Source of the DNA: Lamellibrachia satsuma
Taxonomy: Eukaryota; Annelida; Polychaeta; Sabellida; Siboglinidae
Length of the DNA stretch: 64,000 nucleotides
Direction: 5' to 3'
Assembly (NCBI GenBank): GCA_033239005.1
Contig: BSQZ01000105.1
Span: 408,501-472,500, forward strand
Under the pieces are notes generated by a model. It saw only the letters and a program-made list of their open reading frames with translations. It was not told the origin of the DNA and did no database searches. Shown here one piece after another: positions 37,072 through 48,570 of the stretch (the first letter of the stretch is position 1; each line of letters opens with the position of its first letter). A program made the translations under genes and the position numbers.

Positions 37072-37728
37072 TTGTTTTCCGTCCACCTTTTCATCCAAGA
37101 AAGAAAATCTTCCGGAAAGTGTCAAGTCACAACAGGTAAACAAAGTCGTTTGGTCTTCTTGGACGGCGGACGGAAGAATCATTTGTTTGCTGGCAAGTGG
37201 GAGAAAGGTGACAGTCACTACGGAACAGCAGTTGAGGGGTTTGTACGATTGTTAAACGGACAAACCATTGATATGACCTATCTACACAAACATGACTCAA
37301 TGCCAATGGATAACGTTACTGCCGTTGGTGTGAGTACCGCTGTGACCAAAGACTCTTTATATTTAGTCATTTTTTTTACATTTCTTCAGTTGTATATTAT
37401 ATATGTTATCACACCTCTTTATTCTACGTCTGTACTTGTATGCATGCTATTAACACATGGGATCTGTGCAAATGTAATGTGGCCAAATATAAATCTATTA
37501 GCTATATCTCAAAAATACTATGATATATGGTATACAAGAAATCGAACCTATGTGCAGGTATTTAGAAGCAAACCGAATATAACGTATAACCTACTGCTAC
37601 ATTTAAAATGTTGTACCAAGAGCCATACATTTCTACATGCTAACTCTGACCAAGTAATTGATGGGCAAATTCAAAAGTATCTAATTAGTAAAATCATTAC
37701 TTATTGTTCTCTGAAAAATGTCAGTTAA
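37072..37728 (+). CDS. upstream ORF of the LINE, 218 codons, function unknown
   Basis: Open from an ATG at 37072 to TAA at 37726-37728, overlapping the next ORF's ATG by 11 nt in a different frame. I see no zinc knuckle, RRM or esterase motif, which are the usual ORF1 signatures. The middle (from about residue 96) is strongly hydrophobic (LYLVIFFTFLQLYIIYVITP). It may be a degenerate ORF1, a captured exon or chance; whether it is translated is unknown. Confidence 0.35.
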   Translation: MFSVHLFIQERKSSGKCQVTTGKQSRLVFLDGGRKNHLFAGKWEKGDSHYGTAVEGFVRLLNGQTIDMTYLHKHDSMPMDNVTAVGVSTAVTKDSLYLVIFFTFLQLYIIYVITPLYSTSVLVCMLLTHGICANVMWPNINLLAISQKYYDIWYTRNRTYVQVFRSKPNITYNLLLHLKCCTKSHTFLHANSDQVIDGQIQKYLISKIITYCSLKNVS

Positions 37729-40700
37729 CACTGAAGAATTCTTAAGACACAAAGGCGGCATTGAAGAAAATGACCTAACAAAAATTATAAACATAGATCT
37801 AAATGAAAGCTTCATCAGCATTAAAAGTAAATACCATAATGTTGACGACTTAAAAACATTTCTAAAAAGGCACACAAATAAGTTAACCATTTTAAGCCTA
37901 AATATAGATTCACTGAGCTCTAAAATTGATGAACTGAATATTTTAATTAGTACTCTTGCTGAATCAGATGTGCAGATAAATGTAATTTGTATACAGGAAG
38001 CAAGAATTCGGAAAAACACAGATACACGACATCTTAATCTAAAAAATTACACCATGACAACACAGGCATCCACAGATAGATGCTCTAAGAAAGGAGGGCT
38101 AGTCACATATGTATCAAATAATATCACAATATCAAACTCCAAAGCATATAATACATACTCAACCTGGGAAGCTTTATGCCTGGATATTGTTGATGACTCA
38201 AATAAAAAGATAACAATTTGTAATATCTACAGACCCCCGAAAAACAACAACAACCATGCCTCAATTGATTTATTTATGCAAGAATTCAATCCTGTACTCT
38301 TAGACATTAACAAGGATGCCAAAAATGTAGTACTAACAGGTGACTTCAACATAGATCTATTGAAACTTAACTCGAACGAAAAATTTCAAGAATTCTATGA
38401 TACTTTAACCAAAATAGACCTGCTGCCTGTTATAACACTACCCACAAGAATGTCAGCCAGAAATGCAACACTGATTGACCAAATATACTGTAAATCATCA
38501 AACCCTCTTACTATAGCAGATAGTGGCATATTGGCAGCAAAAATCTCTGATCATATGGCAATATTTGCGGCACTTAATTTCAATATCAATAAAACATATA
38601 CTGTAACTGATAAAATTAGCATGAGATCATTCACAGGAAGAAACATTGATAGCTTTACCAACAAATTAGAAGATATAAACTGGCATCAAGTCTTTGATCA
38701 CAATCCAACAGCAGATCCACTCATATCGTACGATAAACATTTTTCTACCAAACTAGAAGAGGAAATGAACAATCACTTCCCATTGAAAGATGTAAAGTTT
38801 AATAAATACAAACACAAGAAGTCGAAATGGATGACTTATGAACTCCTAGCTAAAATAAAAAAACGAGACAAACTATACTTAGAAGTACACATGACAAGTC
38901 CTAACTCAAATATAAACAAACTAAAATTAACTGAGTTGGAAAATAAAGCAAAAGAAGTAAGGAAATTAAAACGAGAAGCAAAGGCTACTTATTATAACCA
39001 GCAATTTAGTCAATACAGGAATGATATCAGGAAAACATGGGAAAACATAGCTGATGTTATCAACAAATCCAAAATACAAAAACAATTTCCGACATATTTC
39101 AATGTAAATGAAACCAAGATAACAGATAAAAAAGAAATAGCAACACAATTCAATAACTTCTTCATAAATATTGGACCACACCTTGCAAACAAATTAAACA
39201 CTAATGGGAAACCAAGCTTCAAATCGTATCTAAAAAAAAGAACAAATGATACTAACTTCCAATTTACACCTGTCAGTGAAAATGACACAAAAAATATAAT
39301 AAATAACTTAAAGTCAAAAAGAAGTATGGGAATTGACAACATTTCTTCAATATTGCTGAAAGCTTCTGTTAATGTCATTGCCAAACCCCTTACCAGTATA
39401 ATTAATCAATCTCTACTTAGTGGAAAATTCCCTCAAAAATTAAAAATTGCTAAAGTTATTCCCGTCCACAAAAAAGATGATAATCATATTTTCAACAACT
39501 ACAGACCAATATCTCTTCTGCCGTGCATATCTAAAGTCTTTGAAAAAATAGTTTATACTCAACTATTCCACTATCTCACTCTTAATAAGCTCCTCCACCC
39601 AAATCAGTATGGTTTCAGAGCTGAATATTCTACTGAACTGGCAATATCTGAATTAGTTGACAGAATATACTTAAATCTTGACAAAAAAAGTTTACCACTG
39701 GCAATATTTCTAGATCTGTCAAAGGCTTTTGACACAATCGATCATAAAATCCTTATCAACAAACTCAAACATTATGGCATACAAAATACTGAACTAGAAT
39801 GGTTTAAAAGCTATCTACTGCACAGACAGCAATACGTGGAATTTAGCAACATAAAATCACCCTTAGAAATGATTACTACTGGAGTCCCCCAAGGTTCAAT
39901 TCTAGGGCCATTATTATTCCTAATATACATCAATGATCTAGCAACAGCAAGCACCAATTTCTGTCCAATCATGTATGCAGATGATACCACCCTGCTGAGC
40001 ACACTAAATACATTTACAAATGATCAAACGAATGAATTGGCTATATCCAATAACATCAATTCAGAATTGATTAGAATAACAGACTGGTTAGCAGTAAATA
40101 AACTGTCCCTGAATGCTGCAAAAACAAAAATGATGATTTTTCACCATAAACAGAGAAAATTAAAGAACCACGAAGTACCTAACATTAAAATAAATAATAC
40201 ACCGGTTGAACGGGTGACACAATTTAAATTTCTTGGAGTCATAATAGACTCCAACTTAACATGGTCTCCTCATCAAAACTTCATCGCCAACAAACTATCA
40301 AGGATATGTGGAATTCTCTCTAGATTAAAACACTACATACCAATACACATCCTAAAGATAATATATTCTTCGCTATTTATGTCACACCTGCGCTATGGTA
40401 TATTAGCATGGGGCGGACAAATAAACAAACGAATAAACAAACTACAAAAGCAAGCAATTAGATCTATATCAAACAGTAAATATAATTCACACAGTACACC
40501 TTTATTCAAAGAACTAGAACTGTTAAAAGCAGACGACCTCTTTAAGCTGTCATGCATGACATTTTTCTACAGATACAAAAATGGAACCATTCCAGAATAT
40601 TTTGAAGACATGTTCACTGGTAATGAAAATGTATCATCTAGACCAAAAAGACAAAGAAAGGCACCACAACGCTTTACCGATATAATAAATAATTTTCCCC

Positions 40701-40852
40701 AAACTATGATTTTAACATCCAAATTAAACAAACTAATACAATATACTGCCGCCTTTGTATCAGACATACAATACCAAAATTACTTCAAGAAAACTTTCTT
40801 CCACAAATTGCCATGGAGAAAATTAACACCCATTCGTATCAAGGCTTTGTGA
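37718..40852 (+). CDS. LINE ORF2: APE endonuclease / reverse transcriptase, intact
   Basis: 1044 residues without interruption. Residues about 55-290 form an exonuclease-endonuclease-phosphatase domain: LSLNIDSLSSKIDELN, catalytic Glu in QEARI (93-97), YRPPKNN, GDFN (208-211), and SDH (277-279). Residues about 560-840 form the reverse transcriptase: IAKVIPVHKK, NYRPISLLP, FLDLSKAFDTIDH (664-676), GVPQGSILGPLLFLIYINDL (722-741) and the YADD active site (753-756). The C-terminal region includes FLGVIID and LRYGILAWGG. It nicks target DNA and copies the element RNA. All visible catalytic residues are present, so it may have moved recently. The start is the first ATG that keeps the endonuclease N-terminus complete. 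Confidence 0.93.
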   Translation: MSVNTEEFLRHKGGIEENDLTKIINIDLNESFISIKSKYHNVDDLKTFLKRHTNKLTILSLNIDSLSSKIDELNILISTLAESDVQINVICIQEARIRKNTDTRHLNLKNYTMTTQASTDRCSKKGGLVTYVSNNITISNSKAYNTYSTWEALCLDIVDDSNKKITICNIYRPPKNNNNHASIDLFMQEFNPVLLDINKDAKNVVLTGDFNIDLLKLNSNEKFQEFYDTLTKIDLLPVITLPTRMSARNATLIDQIYCKSSNPLTIADSGILAAKISDHMAIFAALNFNINKTYTVTDKISMRSFTGRNIDSFTNKLEDINWHQVFDHNPTADPLISYDKHFSTKLEEEMNNHFPLKDVKFNKYKHKKSKWMTYELLAKIKKRDKLYLEVHMTSPNSNINKLKLTELENKAKEVRKLKREAKATYYNQQFSQYRNDIRKTWENIADVINKSKIQKQFPTYFNVNETKITDKKEIATQFNNFFINIGPHLANKLNTNGKPSFKSYLKKRTNDTNFQFTPVSENDTKNIINNLKSKRSMGIDNISSILLKASVNVIAKPLTSIINQSLLSGKFPQKLKIAKVIPVHKKDDNHIFNNYRPISLLPCISKVFEKIVYTQLFHYLTLNKLLHPNQYGFRAEYSTELAISELVDRIYLNLDKKSLPLAIFLDLSKAFDTIDHKILINKLKHYGIQNTELEWFKSYLLHRQQYVEFSNIKSPLEMITTGVPQGSILGPLLFLIYINDLATASTNFCPIMYADDTTLLSTLNTFTNDQTNELAISNNINSELIRITDWLAVNKLSLNAAKTKMMIFHHKQRKLKNHEVPNIKINNTPVERVTQFKFLGVIIDSNLTWSPHQNFIANKLSRICGILSRLKHYIPIHILKIIYSSLFMSHLRYGILAWGGQINKRINKLQKQAIRSISNSKYNSHSTPLFKELELLKADDLFKLSCMTFFYRYKNGTIPEYFEDMFTGNENVSSRPKRQRKAPQRFTDIINNFPQTMILTSKLNKLIQYTAAFVSDIQYQNYFKKTFFHKLPWRKLTPIRIKAL

Positions 40853-41629
40853 ATTACTCCAAAAAATATATCATAAGTAAATATGACTTGGAATGTAATA
40901 TCAGTAACTGCTACATCTGCAAAAAGAATATGCCAGCTGAAGCCTAGAAATGTATGGTATGCCTTCGTCATCATTATCATGTTATCATGTTACCATGATA
41001 AACTGCATTACTTAATAATTAATAATTCATAGCTCTGTAATATAATATTATACTGAATATTCATTCAGTAATATTATCACTGTATTTTTTTTATTATTAT
41101 CAAAACAGCTGGTTTTTGAGTTCCTCACAATATAATTTGTAACTAATAAATTTGGAACTAATGTATTATTTTTAGTGTCAAGATTTCAATTGTATTTTTA
41201 CAAGAATAATGTATTTATCCTTTCTGTATTATTTAACTTCTCTGTAATTATCATAGGATAATATTGATAATTATATTCGATTCACATTTTATTCACATTT
41301 ATACATACGAAAAAAAAAGTATTCATATTATTTGCACTATATGTATTTTTGCTAGTATTATTATTATTATTTGTTAGTATTATTAGCACTGTTATATTTG
41401 TAGGCAAAGTTAGCAACTCCACATCTGTTTGTATATGTACTCTAGTCAAACAGCAGTAATAATGATTACTGCACCATACATAGTCATAGGGAGGCTTGTA
41501 CGATAGCGATCTCTCAGGTCTTAGTGCAAGCCTCCCTGGATCATCAAAACTATGTAAAATATGTACAACCTGTTATTTGACTCTGTATGTATGATCTAAA
41601 CAAATAAACTTCACTTCACTTCTTGTCTT

Positions 41630-42174
41630 GTCTTGCCTTGATGCTTGTTAAAATGTTCTCAAGCAACCGTTTGTCATGCAGTGACGCCGGATAGCAAGTT
41701 GACGCGCGCATGAATACAGACGAAATATAAGGTTAACGCCCCGGGGGTACGCCCGCCCTCGGGGTCACTGGGAAAACTCCAATGGTAAAGCTCGATTTCG
41801 GGGTAATTTTCGAGAGCATTTGGGAAAATTCCGCAGAGCTAAGTATACCCACAAAATGTGTCATCAAATAGTGTCTTACGAAGCATCCATCTAAATTACT
41901 CGGCAAATACGCGTACCTCGTGACCGACGTAGTTAGGAATGACGTACGATCCTACTGTGACGTCATTGATCTGTGAAATCAACAGTAACAGCGATGACAA
42001 TCAGCAAAGCAGCAGCGATAACGTGAGTTGTTTGGCTACTAATGATTAGCACTGCATTGGATAATGGCAGATATGCACATTCACATTCCAATTGCATTGT
42101 TGCGTGATCTTCACAATTACTACACAAACGCCCACACCAATAAAGGAGGTTTTAGGTAATTTCTTTTTTAGCGC
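41630..42174. other. unassigned intergenic sequence
   Basis: No gene or repeat recognised; CpG-containing around 41690-41960. Confidence 0.35.
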
Positions 42175-42560
42175 TGTATCCAGTTCGTGAATCATGGACC
42201 CTAACAGCGGAACTACAAAGGAAGATCGCTGCAGTGGAACTGAGATGCTTCCGAAGAATCATCGGCATCTCATACACCGACCACGTCACCGATGAAAACA
42301 TCCGCAAGCTCAGATGGTCTGGGCGTGTAACGAGATCAAGCGGATTCTCTAAAAAAACAATAATTCAGGGAACAGTGCAGGGGAAAAGAAGACAAGGAAG
42401 ATAGACGAAGAGATGGACAAACAACATTGAGGAATGGACAGGAAAGACCTTTGCAGAAACTCGGGCACTAGCACACAACCGCCAAGACTGGAGCCGTCTT
42501 GTGCAGCTTTCGTTGGAGCAGCGCCCCCTACCACAAAGCCGGGTTACGGGATCAGTAACA
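42175..42560 (+). pseudogene. RTE-type LINE 3' fragment (reverse-transcriptase C-terminus)
   Basis: In broken plus frames: SWTLTAELQRKI, AVELRCFRRIIGISYTDHV, TIIQGTVQGKRRQGR, then NIEEWTGKTFAETRALAHNR and DWSRLV. These are the usual C-terminal sequences of RTE-clade endonuclease/reverse transcriptases. It has frameshifts and a TAG after KRRQGR, and ends in a short cagtaacag repeat at about 42550-42570. Confidence 0.8.
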
Positions 42561-42594
42561 GCAGTAACAGTAATCGAGTCCGTAGAACCGCTCA

Positions 42595-42715
42595 AAGCGT
42601 TACACACTTCACCCCGTCACAGACCTGTTCCTTCTAACGCCAACTGAACTTCTATAGAAATCTTTCAATTACTGCGCGAAGATTATTCGTTCACATATAT
42701 GTACACCAATCACTG
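42595..42715 (-). mobile_element. SINE 3' fragment
   Basis: The reverse complement of ttactgcgcgaagattattc with gttcacatat, plus ctcaaagcgttacacacttc, matches the 3' half of the SINE at 55564-55845. The tRNA-like head is missing. Confidence 0.7.
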
Positions 42716-43360
42716 TAATACATGTAACAATAGCATTGTAAACTATATTATGCAAAAATTAAGACAAACTTACGCGTGATTAGAAACATCGTGGACCGGT
42801 GTGGTAAATATTAAGATAAAAAAAATAATAGTAATAATAATGATAACAATAACAATAATAATACATTAATTTTTACCGGGCGAAAAAGGGCAAAAGTGGT
42901 CCGATTCTATATACCATGACATAAGACAACTCGCAAGTTACCAGATCTAAATATACGAATACATTCTATCGATCATTTTAAACAAATAATTTTAACCGCG
43001 ATGGGCTTAATCGAACGAGAAGGGAATTTTAAGCAACATATCTTGAACAGAGAGGCTCGGGCGTCTTTGTGGGAGAGAGAGGGGCCGATATGATCGGAAT
43101 TTCCTGGCAGGGGCGTACCATTTTATGGACTATTTCAACAAATATCTTTGTCATTCCATATTTGTTTACTAATACATGCATGAATGAAAGTTTGCTATTT
43201 TACTAGATATCAGCTGGCCAAACAACTAAATACATGGCTTGTCGTATTTCGAAGGTTTACTCTATCATATATTAAAACATAGTTACGTGATTGTTTGTTG
43301 AAATTTGAACACAGACGTAGTTCTGTATAAAAACAAACTACACTAATTAAGAGAGAGGGT
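42716..43360. other. AT-rich intergenic, nothing recognised
   Basis: No ORF or known element. Confidence 0.35.
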
Positions 43361-43364
43361 GAAT

Positions 43365-43460
43365 CACTGAGAATAGGTGAAATGGGAGGGAGAGCTATCC
43401 AAATGCAGAGTAGGCGAAATGGGAATAACCCAATATCAGTATAGGCTAGCGAAATGGGGA
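43365..43460 (+). repeat. dispersed repeat with gagtaggcgaaatggg motif
   Basis: Contains gtgaatcactgagaataggt, then gagctatccaaatgcagagt and aggcgaaatgggaataaccc. The same modules occur at 57565-57660 on the opposite strand in permuted order. A poly(C) run follows at about 43460-43478. Confidence 0.75.
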
Positions 43461-43479
43461 TCCCCCCCCCCCCCCCGTT

Positions 43480-44800
43480 GACCCCGGGGAATGCAACAGC
43501 GGAAGGTGTCGTCTGCCACTGACACTTCACGCCAAGTCAACAGCGAAATGCGCCTTTCCAGTCACGCGCTAACAGGCAGTTTGACGAATGACCAGTATAT
43601 TGGTAAGAGTATCTTACTAGATTAATTGGGCCTATCGAATGAATTACAAGAATCGAGAATCGTGATGCATAAAATATAATAGTCTAGATCCATCGATCTA
43701 CAAAGTGTACGCCTGTGGTGCCACTGGTCGCCTGTTTCCTGTATTTTCGCTGGCTTTTCTTTCCATTTTCTTAATGCAAATCGTGTATGTATTGCAAATC
43801 GCGGGAATCGATGTTAATTTTCTCTGGTTGGACCGGGTGAAAATTTTAGAAAAATTAGTACAATCTATTTGTAATTGATTCTAACAAATACCGCTAACTT
43901 AAAAAACTACAATAAAGACATTTTAAAAAACGATGTCGGCGGTATGCCATAGAAGTTACCTATGTTTGAAGTTTAGCCAAAATTATTCAGTATGACATCA
44001 AAATGTTAATTTTTTTAGGAATTCCAACAAAATAGTATTTCCAGTACGACACAAATATGCATCACGTATCTATAAATGTAGGCCCCTATCTATGGTTAAG
44101 GCATAGTATATATCAATACTACCGAGATCATTAGGCCCAACTTCGGGTTTTGGATACTCCAAACGGAGTGATATCCTGTCAACGTGTCGAATGCCGTCTA
44201 GACAGGTCGATTTCGGGCTACGTCAATTTTTAAGGACACGTTATGAAACCTGTCATAAACATATCCGATGAAATAAGAGCAGTGTCAAACACGGGGAATT
44301 TCAGCCTGCGCTATTTTGCAATCTATGCGATCGAATGCGAACGTCACTGGATTCGGTAACAGCGCTTACAGACATCGGTGTCTTTGATTAATCAGGGCTG
44401 TTTGTTCACTTCAGCTGAAGCAGAATAATCGACTCTAACATAAAACATTACGATTGTGCTCCCGTCAATTGCACGCCGCCGCTCAGGACCCTGGGAAATG
44501 TGCGTCGTTGTCTATACGTGCGTCAGACTCCTGCGTCGAAAAAAAATTACAAAACATTGCTTGTTTTGACGCATCCGTGGGTGCATTTTTGACGGACCAT
44601 TGTGTACTTCTGATGCACCCCTGGAGATATTTTGACAGACCATTTTCGACCAATATTTTAAAGTCAGACGCCTTATCGATTACGTCATTATATACTCCTC
44701 GGGCGTGAGCGGGTAGGTTCGGTTGTCTGCGGGCGAGAGTGTTGAGAATAACTGTTAACATTAATAGTAAATAATATAATAGCAAACTAATTAATAATTC
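43480..44800. other. unassigned intergenic sequence
   Basis: AT-rich then CpG-containing. No splice-supported ORF. The long minus-strand ORF at 44483-45055 overlaps the RTE 5' end and is taken as antisense noise. Confidence 0.35.
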
Positions 44801-44810
44801 TGCCTGGAAA

Positions 44811-47665
44811 ATGCTCTTTGAGAATCTCCTGCTGGTCCCAAGCCCGGAAAAAAGAGGAGGGTTGGGCGTGGGGCCAGCGACCCCACCCCGTAAAAACAGC
44901 CTAGCTACGGAAACTGAAACAAGAGAGAAAACTGCACCGGGCGGTAGGAGAGAAGCAGTACAGGCAACTAGACTTATGAAGGATGGGGACCAAACCCGCA
45001 TGGAAGTCTTCAACCCGATGGCGGATCTCCTTACACCCAAAACTTTTATCAACATCGGATGCTGGAATGTGTGAACACTATATCAGACAGGAAGACTGGC
45101 ACAGGTTCTCCAGGAAATGCACCAATACAAAATCAGCCTTCTAGGTATCATGGAGGCTAGATGGACTGGAGCTGGAAAACGACAACTGGCGACAGGAGAC
45201 ACCATACTGTGGTCAGGCAGAGAGGACAACCAGCATAGACAGGGAGTAGTAGACCTGATCATTCAGAAGGAGAAAGGTAACACTCTTCTTGAATGGAAAC
45301 CAATAACTGAACGATTTCTTTATGCTAGATTTAAGTCCAGATTTATCAAACTCTCAGTGGTATCCTGTTACGCACCTACAGAGGAAGCAGAAAAAGAAGA
45401 AAAAGATAACTTCTGTGACAGTCTTCAGTCAATTTTGGAAGACATCCCCAAACATGACGTACTAGTGGTTCTTGGACATTTCAATGCACGGGAAAGGATC
45501 ATGGGCAAACACGGAACAGGTACAATGACTGATAACGGCAGCAGATTGTGTGACATATGTGGGGAGAATGACCTCGTGATTGGAGGGACACTCTTCCAAC
45601 ATAAGACAATACATAAGCTGACATGGAGATCCCCAGACGGCAGAACTGAGAGTCAAATAGATCACATCCTTGTAAATGGAAAATGGAGACGCTCTCTACA
45701 AGACGTCAAAACAAGGAGACTAGCTGATGTTGGCAGTGACCACAACCTGTTGATAGGAAAACTTGCTCTGAAACTGAGAAAGGCAAAGACAGGAGAGAAG
45801 AAGAAAGAGCGTTTTGATACCACCAAGCTACAAAACCCAGAAACCAAGCAACAATTGCTCTGAAGAACAGTTTTTGTTATTCTGCAGGAGGAAACAGAGA
45901 TGACTATACACAGTTTCAACATGGCCATGGAGCTAGCAGGGAAAGCACTGCTGGGCTACAGAAGAGCAAAGAAAGAGCAGTGGATTTCCACATCAGCTTG
46001 GGACAAAATAGACCAAAGGAAAGGAATAAAGAAAAAGCTGCTCACCACAAAGTCCCCAAGACTCAAAGAAAGACTTTCAAGAGAATACTCACAAAAAGAC
46101 AAAGAAGTAAAACGGAGTACCAGAGTAGACAAACGCACTTACATTGAAAACATCGCAGAAGACGCAGAAGCAGCAGCAAGAAGAAAGGATATGAAGTCAC
46201 TCTACCAAATAACCAAGAAGCTGAAAGGAGATACAGGTCCAAACCAGAATCTCCCACTGAAAGATGCAGATGGAAAGATAATCACAGTCGAGAAAGAGAA
46301 GGTAGAGAGATGGAAGGAGCATTTCCAACAGGTTCTCAATCGTGCAGATCCACCCAAACTTGCAGACATCCCGGAGGCAGCAGATGACCTTGAAATCAAC
46401 CTCGACCAAATCACAGAAGCAGAAGTCAGAGAAGCCATTAAAGCCCAGAAGAATGGAAAAGCACCAGGAAGCGACAGCGTCTGCGCAGAAATGCTTAAAA
46501 CAGACGCCAGATCTTCCAGAGAATATGGGATGAAGAAGACACACCAGATTATTGGAAGACAGGCACAATTATCAAGCTACCAAAGAAGGGCGACTTGGGG
46601 AACTGTAACAACTGGCGGGTCATAAACTTGTTATCAATGACATGCAAGATTTTCAGCCGCATAATCCTGAAGAGAATATCAGCAGCTACTGATACAATCC
46701 TCCGCCAGGAACAAGCCGGATTCAGAAGAGGAAAGTCATGCATCGACCACATTTTCACGCTACGGCAGATTTTGGAACAAAGCACGGAATGGAACAATAC
46801 GATCTACATTGCCTTCATTGACTTTGAAAAGGCCTTTGACAGCCTTCATAGAGAATCCCTGTGGAGAATACTACGGCACTACGGGATCCCACAGAAGATG
46901 GTAAATGTGATCAAGATAATTTACACAGACGTCCAGTGTCAAGTCGCCTGTAACAGTCACATGTCAGACAGCTTTAGCATAAAATCCGGAGTAAAACAGG
47001 GATGCATTCTCTCACCATTTCTTTTCACCCTTGCCATCGACTGGCTGATGATAGAAATCACCAAAAATGGAAACAGAGGTATCAGATGGACATTTACCTC
47101 GATCTTGGAAGACCTGGACTATGCAGATGACATTGGACTGCTGTCTAACAGGCACAAGGACATGCAAGAAAAGATGGACAAACTCACAACAACAGCACCA
47201 CAGATTGGGTTAAAGCTCAACACAGCAAAAACCAAACTGATGAGGATCAACAACAAGACAGATAACCCCATCACCATAAACAACATAAACAACAGTGATG
47301 CTTTGGAAGAGGTTCAGGACTTTGCATACCTGGGAAGCAAAATCACAACAGATGGAGACTCTACAAAAGATGCCACGGCTAGGATCAGAAAGGCAAGTCA
47401 GACCTTCGCTATGCTGAAGCCCATCTGAAATCCAAGCAACTGAGATTGGAAACAAAACTGAGACTGTACAAAAGTAATGTTCTCACGCTGGAAAGAAACA
47501 TGGAGGCGAACAGTGGAGAAGTAGATGAAAGAATGCGGCCTGACATGGAACACCATCACCAAATGGGCTGCAGACCGACAGCAGTGGCGCTCTCTTGTTG
47601 ATGCCTTATGTGCCACCGGGCACGAAGAGGACTAAGTAAGTAAGTAAGTAAGTAAGTAATTATAA
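44811..47665 (+). pseudogene. RTE-clade non-LTR retrotransposon, inactivated
   Basis: Plus-strand pieces in order: leader and start at 44811-45074 ending INIGCWNV then TGA; endonuclease at 45117-45863 (LLGIMEARWTG, CYAPTEEAEKEEKDNF, SQIDHILVNG, SDHN) ending at another in-frame TGA; linker at 45900-46500 (KAPGSDSVCAEMLK); reverse transcriptase after a frameshift at about 46595-47428 (EQAGFRRGKS, IDFEKAFDSLHRESLWRI, GVKQGCILSPFLFTLAIDWL, LDYADDIGLLSN). After 47428 the frame breaks, and an internal deletion at about 47490 joins to the C-terminal end (RQQWRSLVDALCATGHEED then TAA). It is followed by (TAAG)n at 47634-47660, the short-repeat tail expected of RTE elements. Confidence 0.9.
47634..47662 (+). 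repeat. (TAAG)n tail of the RTE element
   Basis: Seven tandem TAAG units directly overlapping the terminal stop codon; marks the element's 3' end. Confidence 0.85.
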
Positions 47666-47784
47666 TAGTGAATATGTATGTATATCAGCATTCTATATAA
47701 TTGGTTTGTTGGGGAGTAACAACACGTTAGAATCAATTAAGTCGCTGGTTGCCGTCATTCTAATCGTTTTGTGGCTAAAACGTG

Positions 47785-48570
47785 CAGCGGACATTGCCGG
47801 ATCTTTACACACCCCTCGTACACATTTATGACCCAGCGGACATTGCCGGACCTTGACACACCCCTCGTACACATTTATGACCCAGCGGACATTGCCGGAC
47901 CTTGACACCCCCTCGTACACATTTATGACCCAGCGGACATTGCCGGACCTTGACACACCCCTCGTACACATTTATGACCCAGCGGACATTGCCGGACCTT
48001 GACACCCCCTCGTACACATTTATGACCCAGCGGACATTGCCGGACCTTGACACACCCCTCGTATACATTTATGACCCAGCGGACATTGCCGGACCTTGAC
48101 ACACCCCTCGTACACATTTATGACCCAGCGGACACAGCCGGACCTTGACACACCCCTCGTATACATTTATGACCCAGCGGACATTGCCGGACCTTGACAC
48201 ACCCCTCGTACACATTTATGACCCAGCGGACATAGCCGGACCTTGACACACCCCTCGTATACATTTATGACCCAGCGGACATTGCCGGACCTTGACACAC
48301 CCCTCGTACGCATTTATGACCAAGCGGACATTGCCGGACCTTGACACACGCCTCGTACACATTTATGACCCAGCGGACATTGCCGGACCTTGACACACCC
48401 CTCGTACGCATTTATGACCAAGCGGACATTGCCGGACCTTGACACACCCCTCGTACACATTTATGACCCAGCGGACATTGCCGGACCTTGATACACCCTT
48501 CGTACACATTTATGACCAAGCGGACATTGCCGGACCTTGACACACCCTTCGTACACATTTATGACCAACC
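47785..48570. repeat. 49-bp minisatellite, about 16 copies
   Basis: Unit cccagcggacattgccggac then cttgacacacccctcgtaca and catttatga; some copies are 47 bp (acaccccct). Variants include 'catagccgg', 'gtatac' and 'gaccaagc'. Copies are contiguous without unique spacers. The last copy runs straight into the LINE fragment at 48571. Confidence 0.96.

Noticed and set aside
44483..45055. 190-codon minus-strand ORF
   Set aside because: Antisense to the start of the RTE element; no motif of its own.
47693..48117. Minus-strand repeat ORFs in the 49-bp array
   Set aside because: Minisatellite translation.
47785..48570. Possible CRISPR-like array
   Set aside because: Repeats are contiguous without unique spacers, and the genome is eukaryotic.
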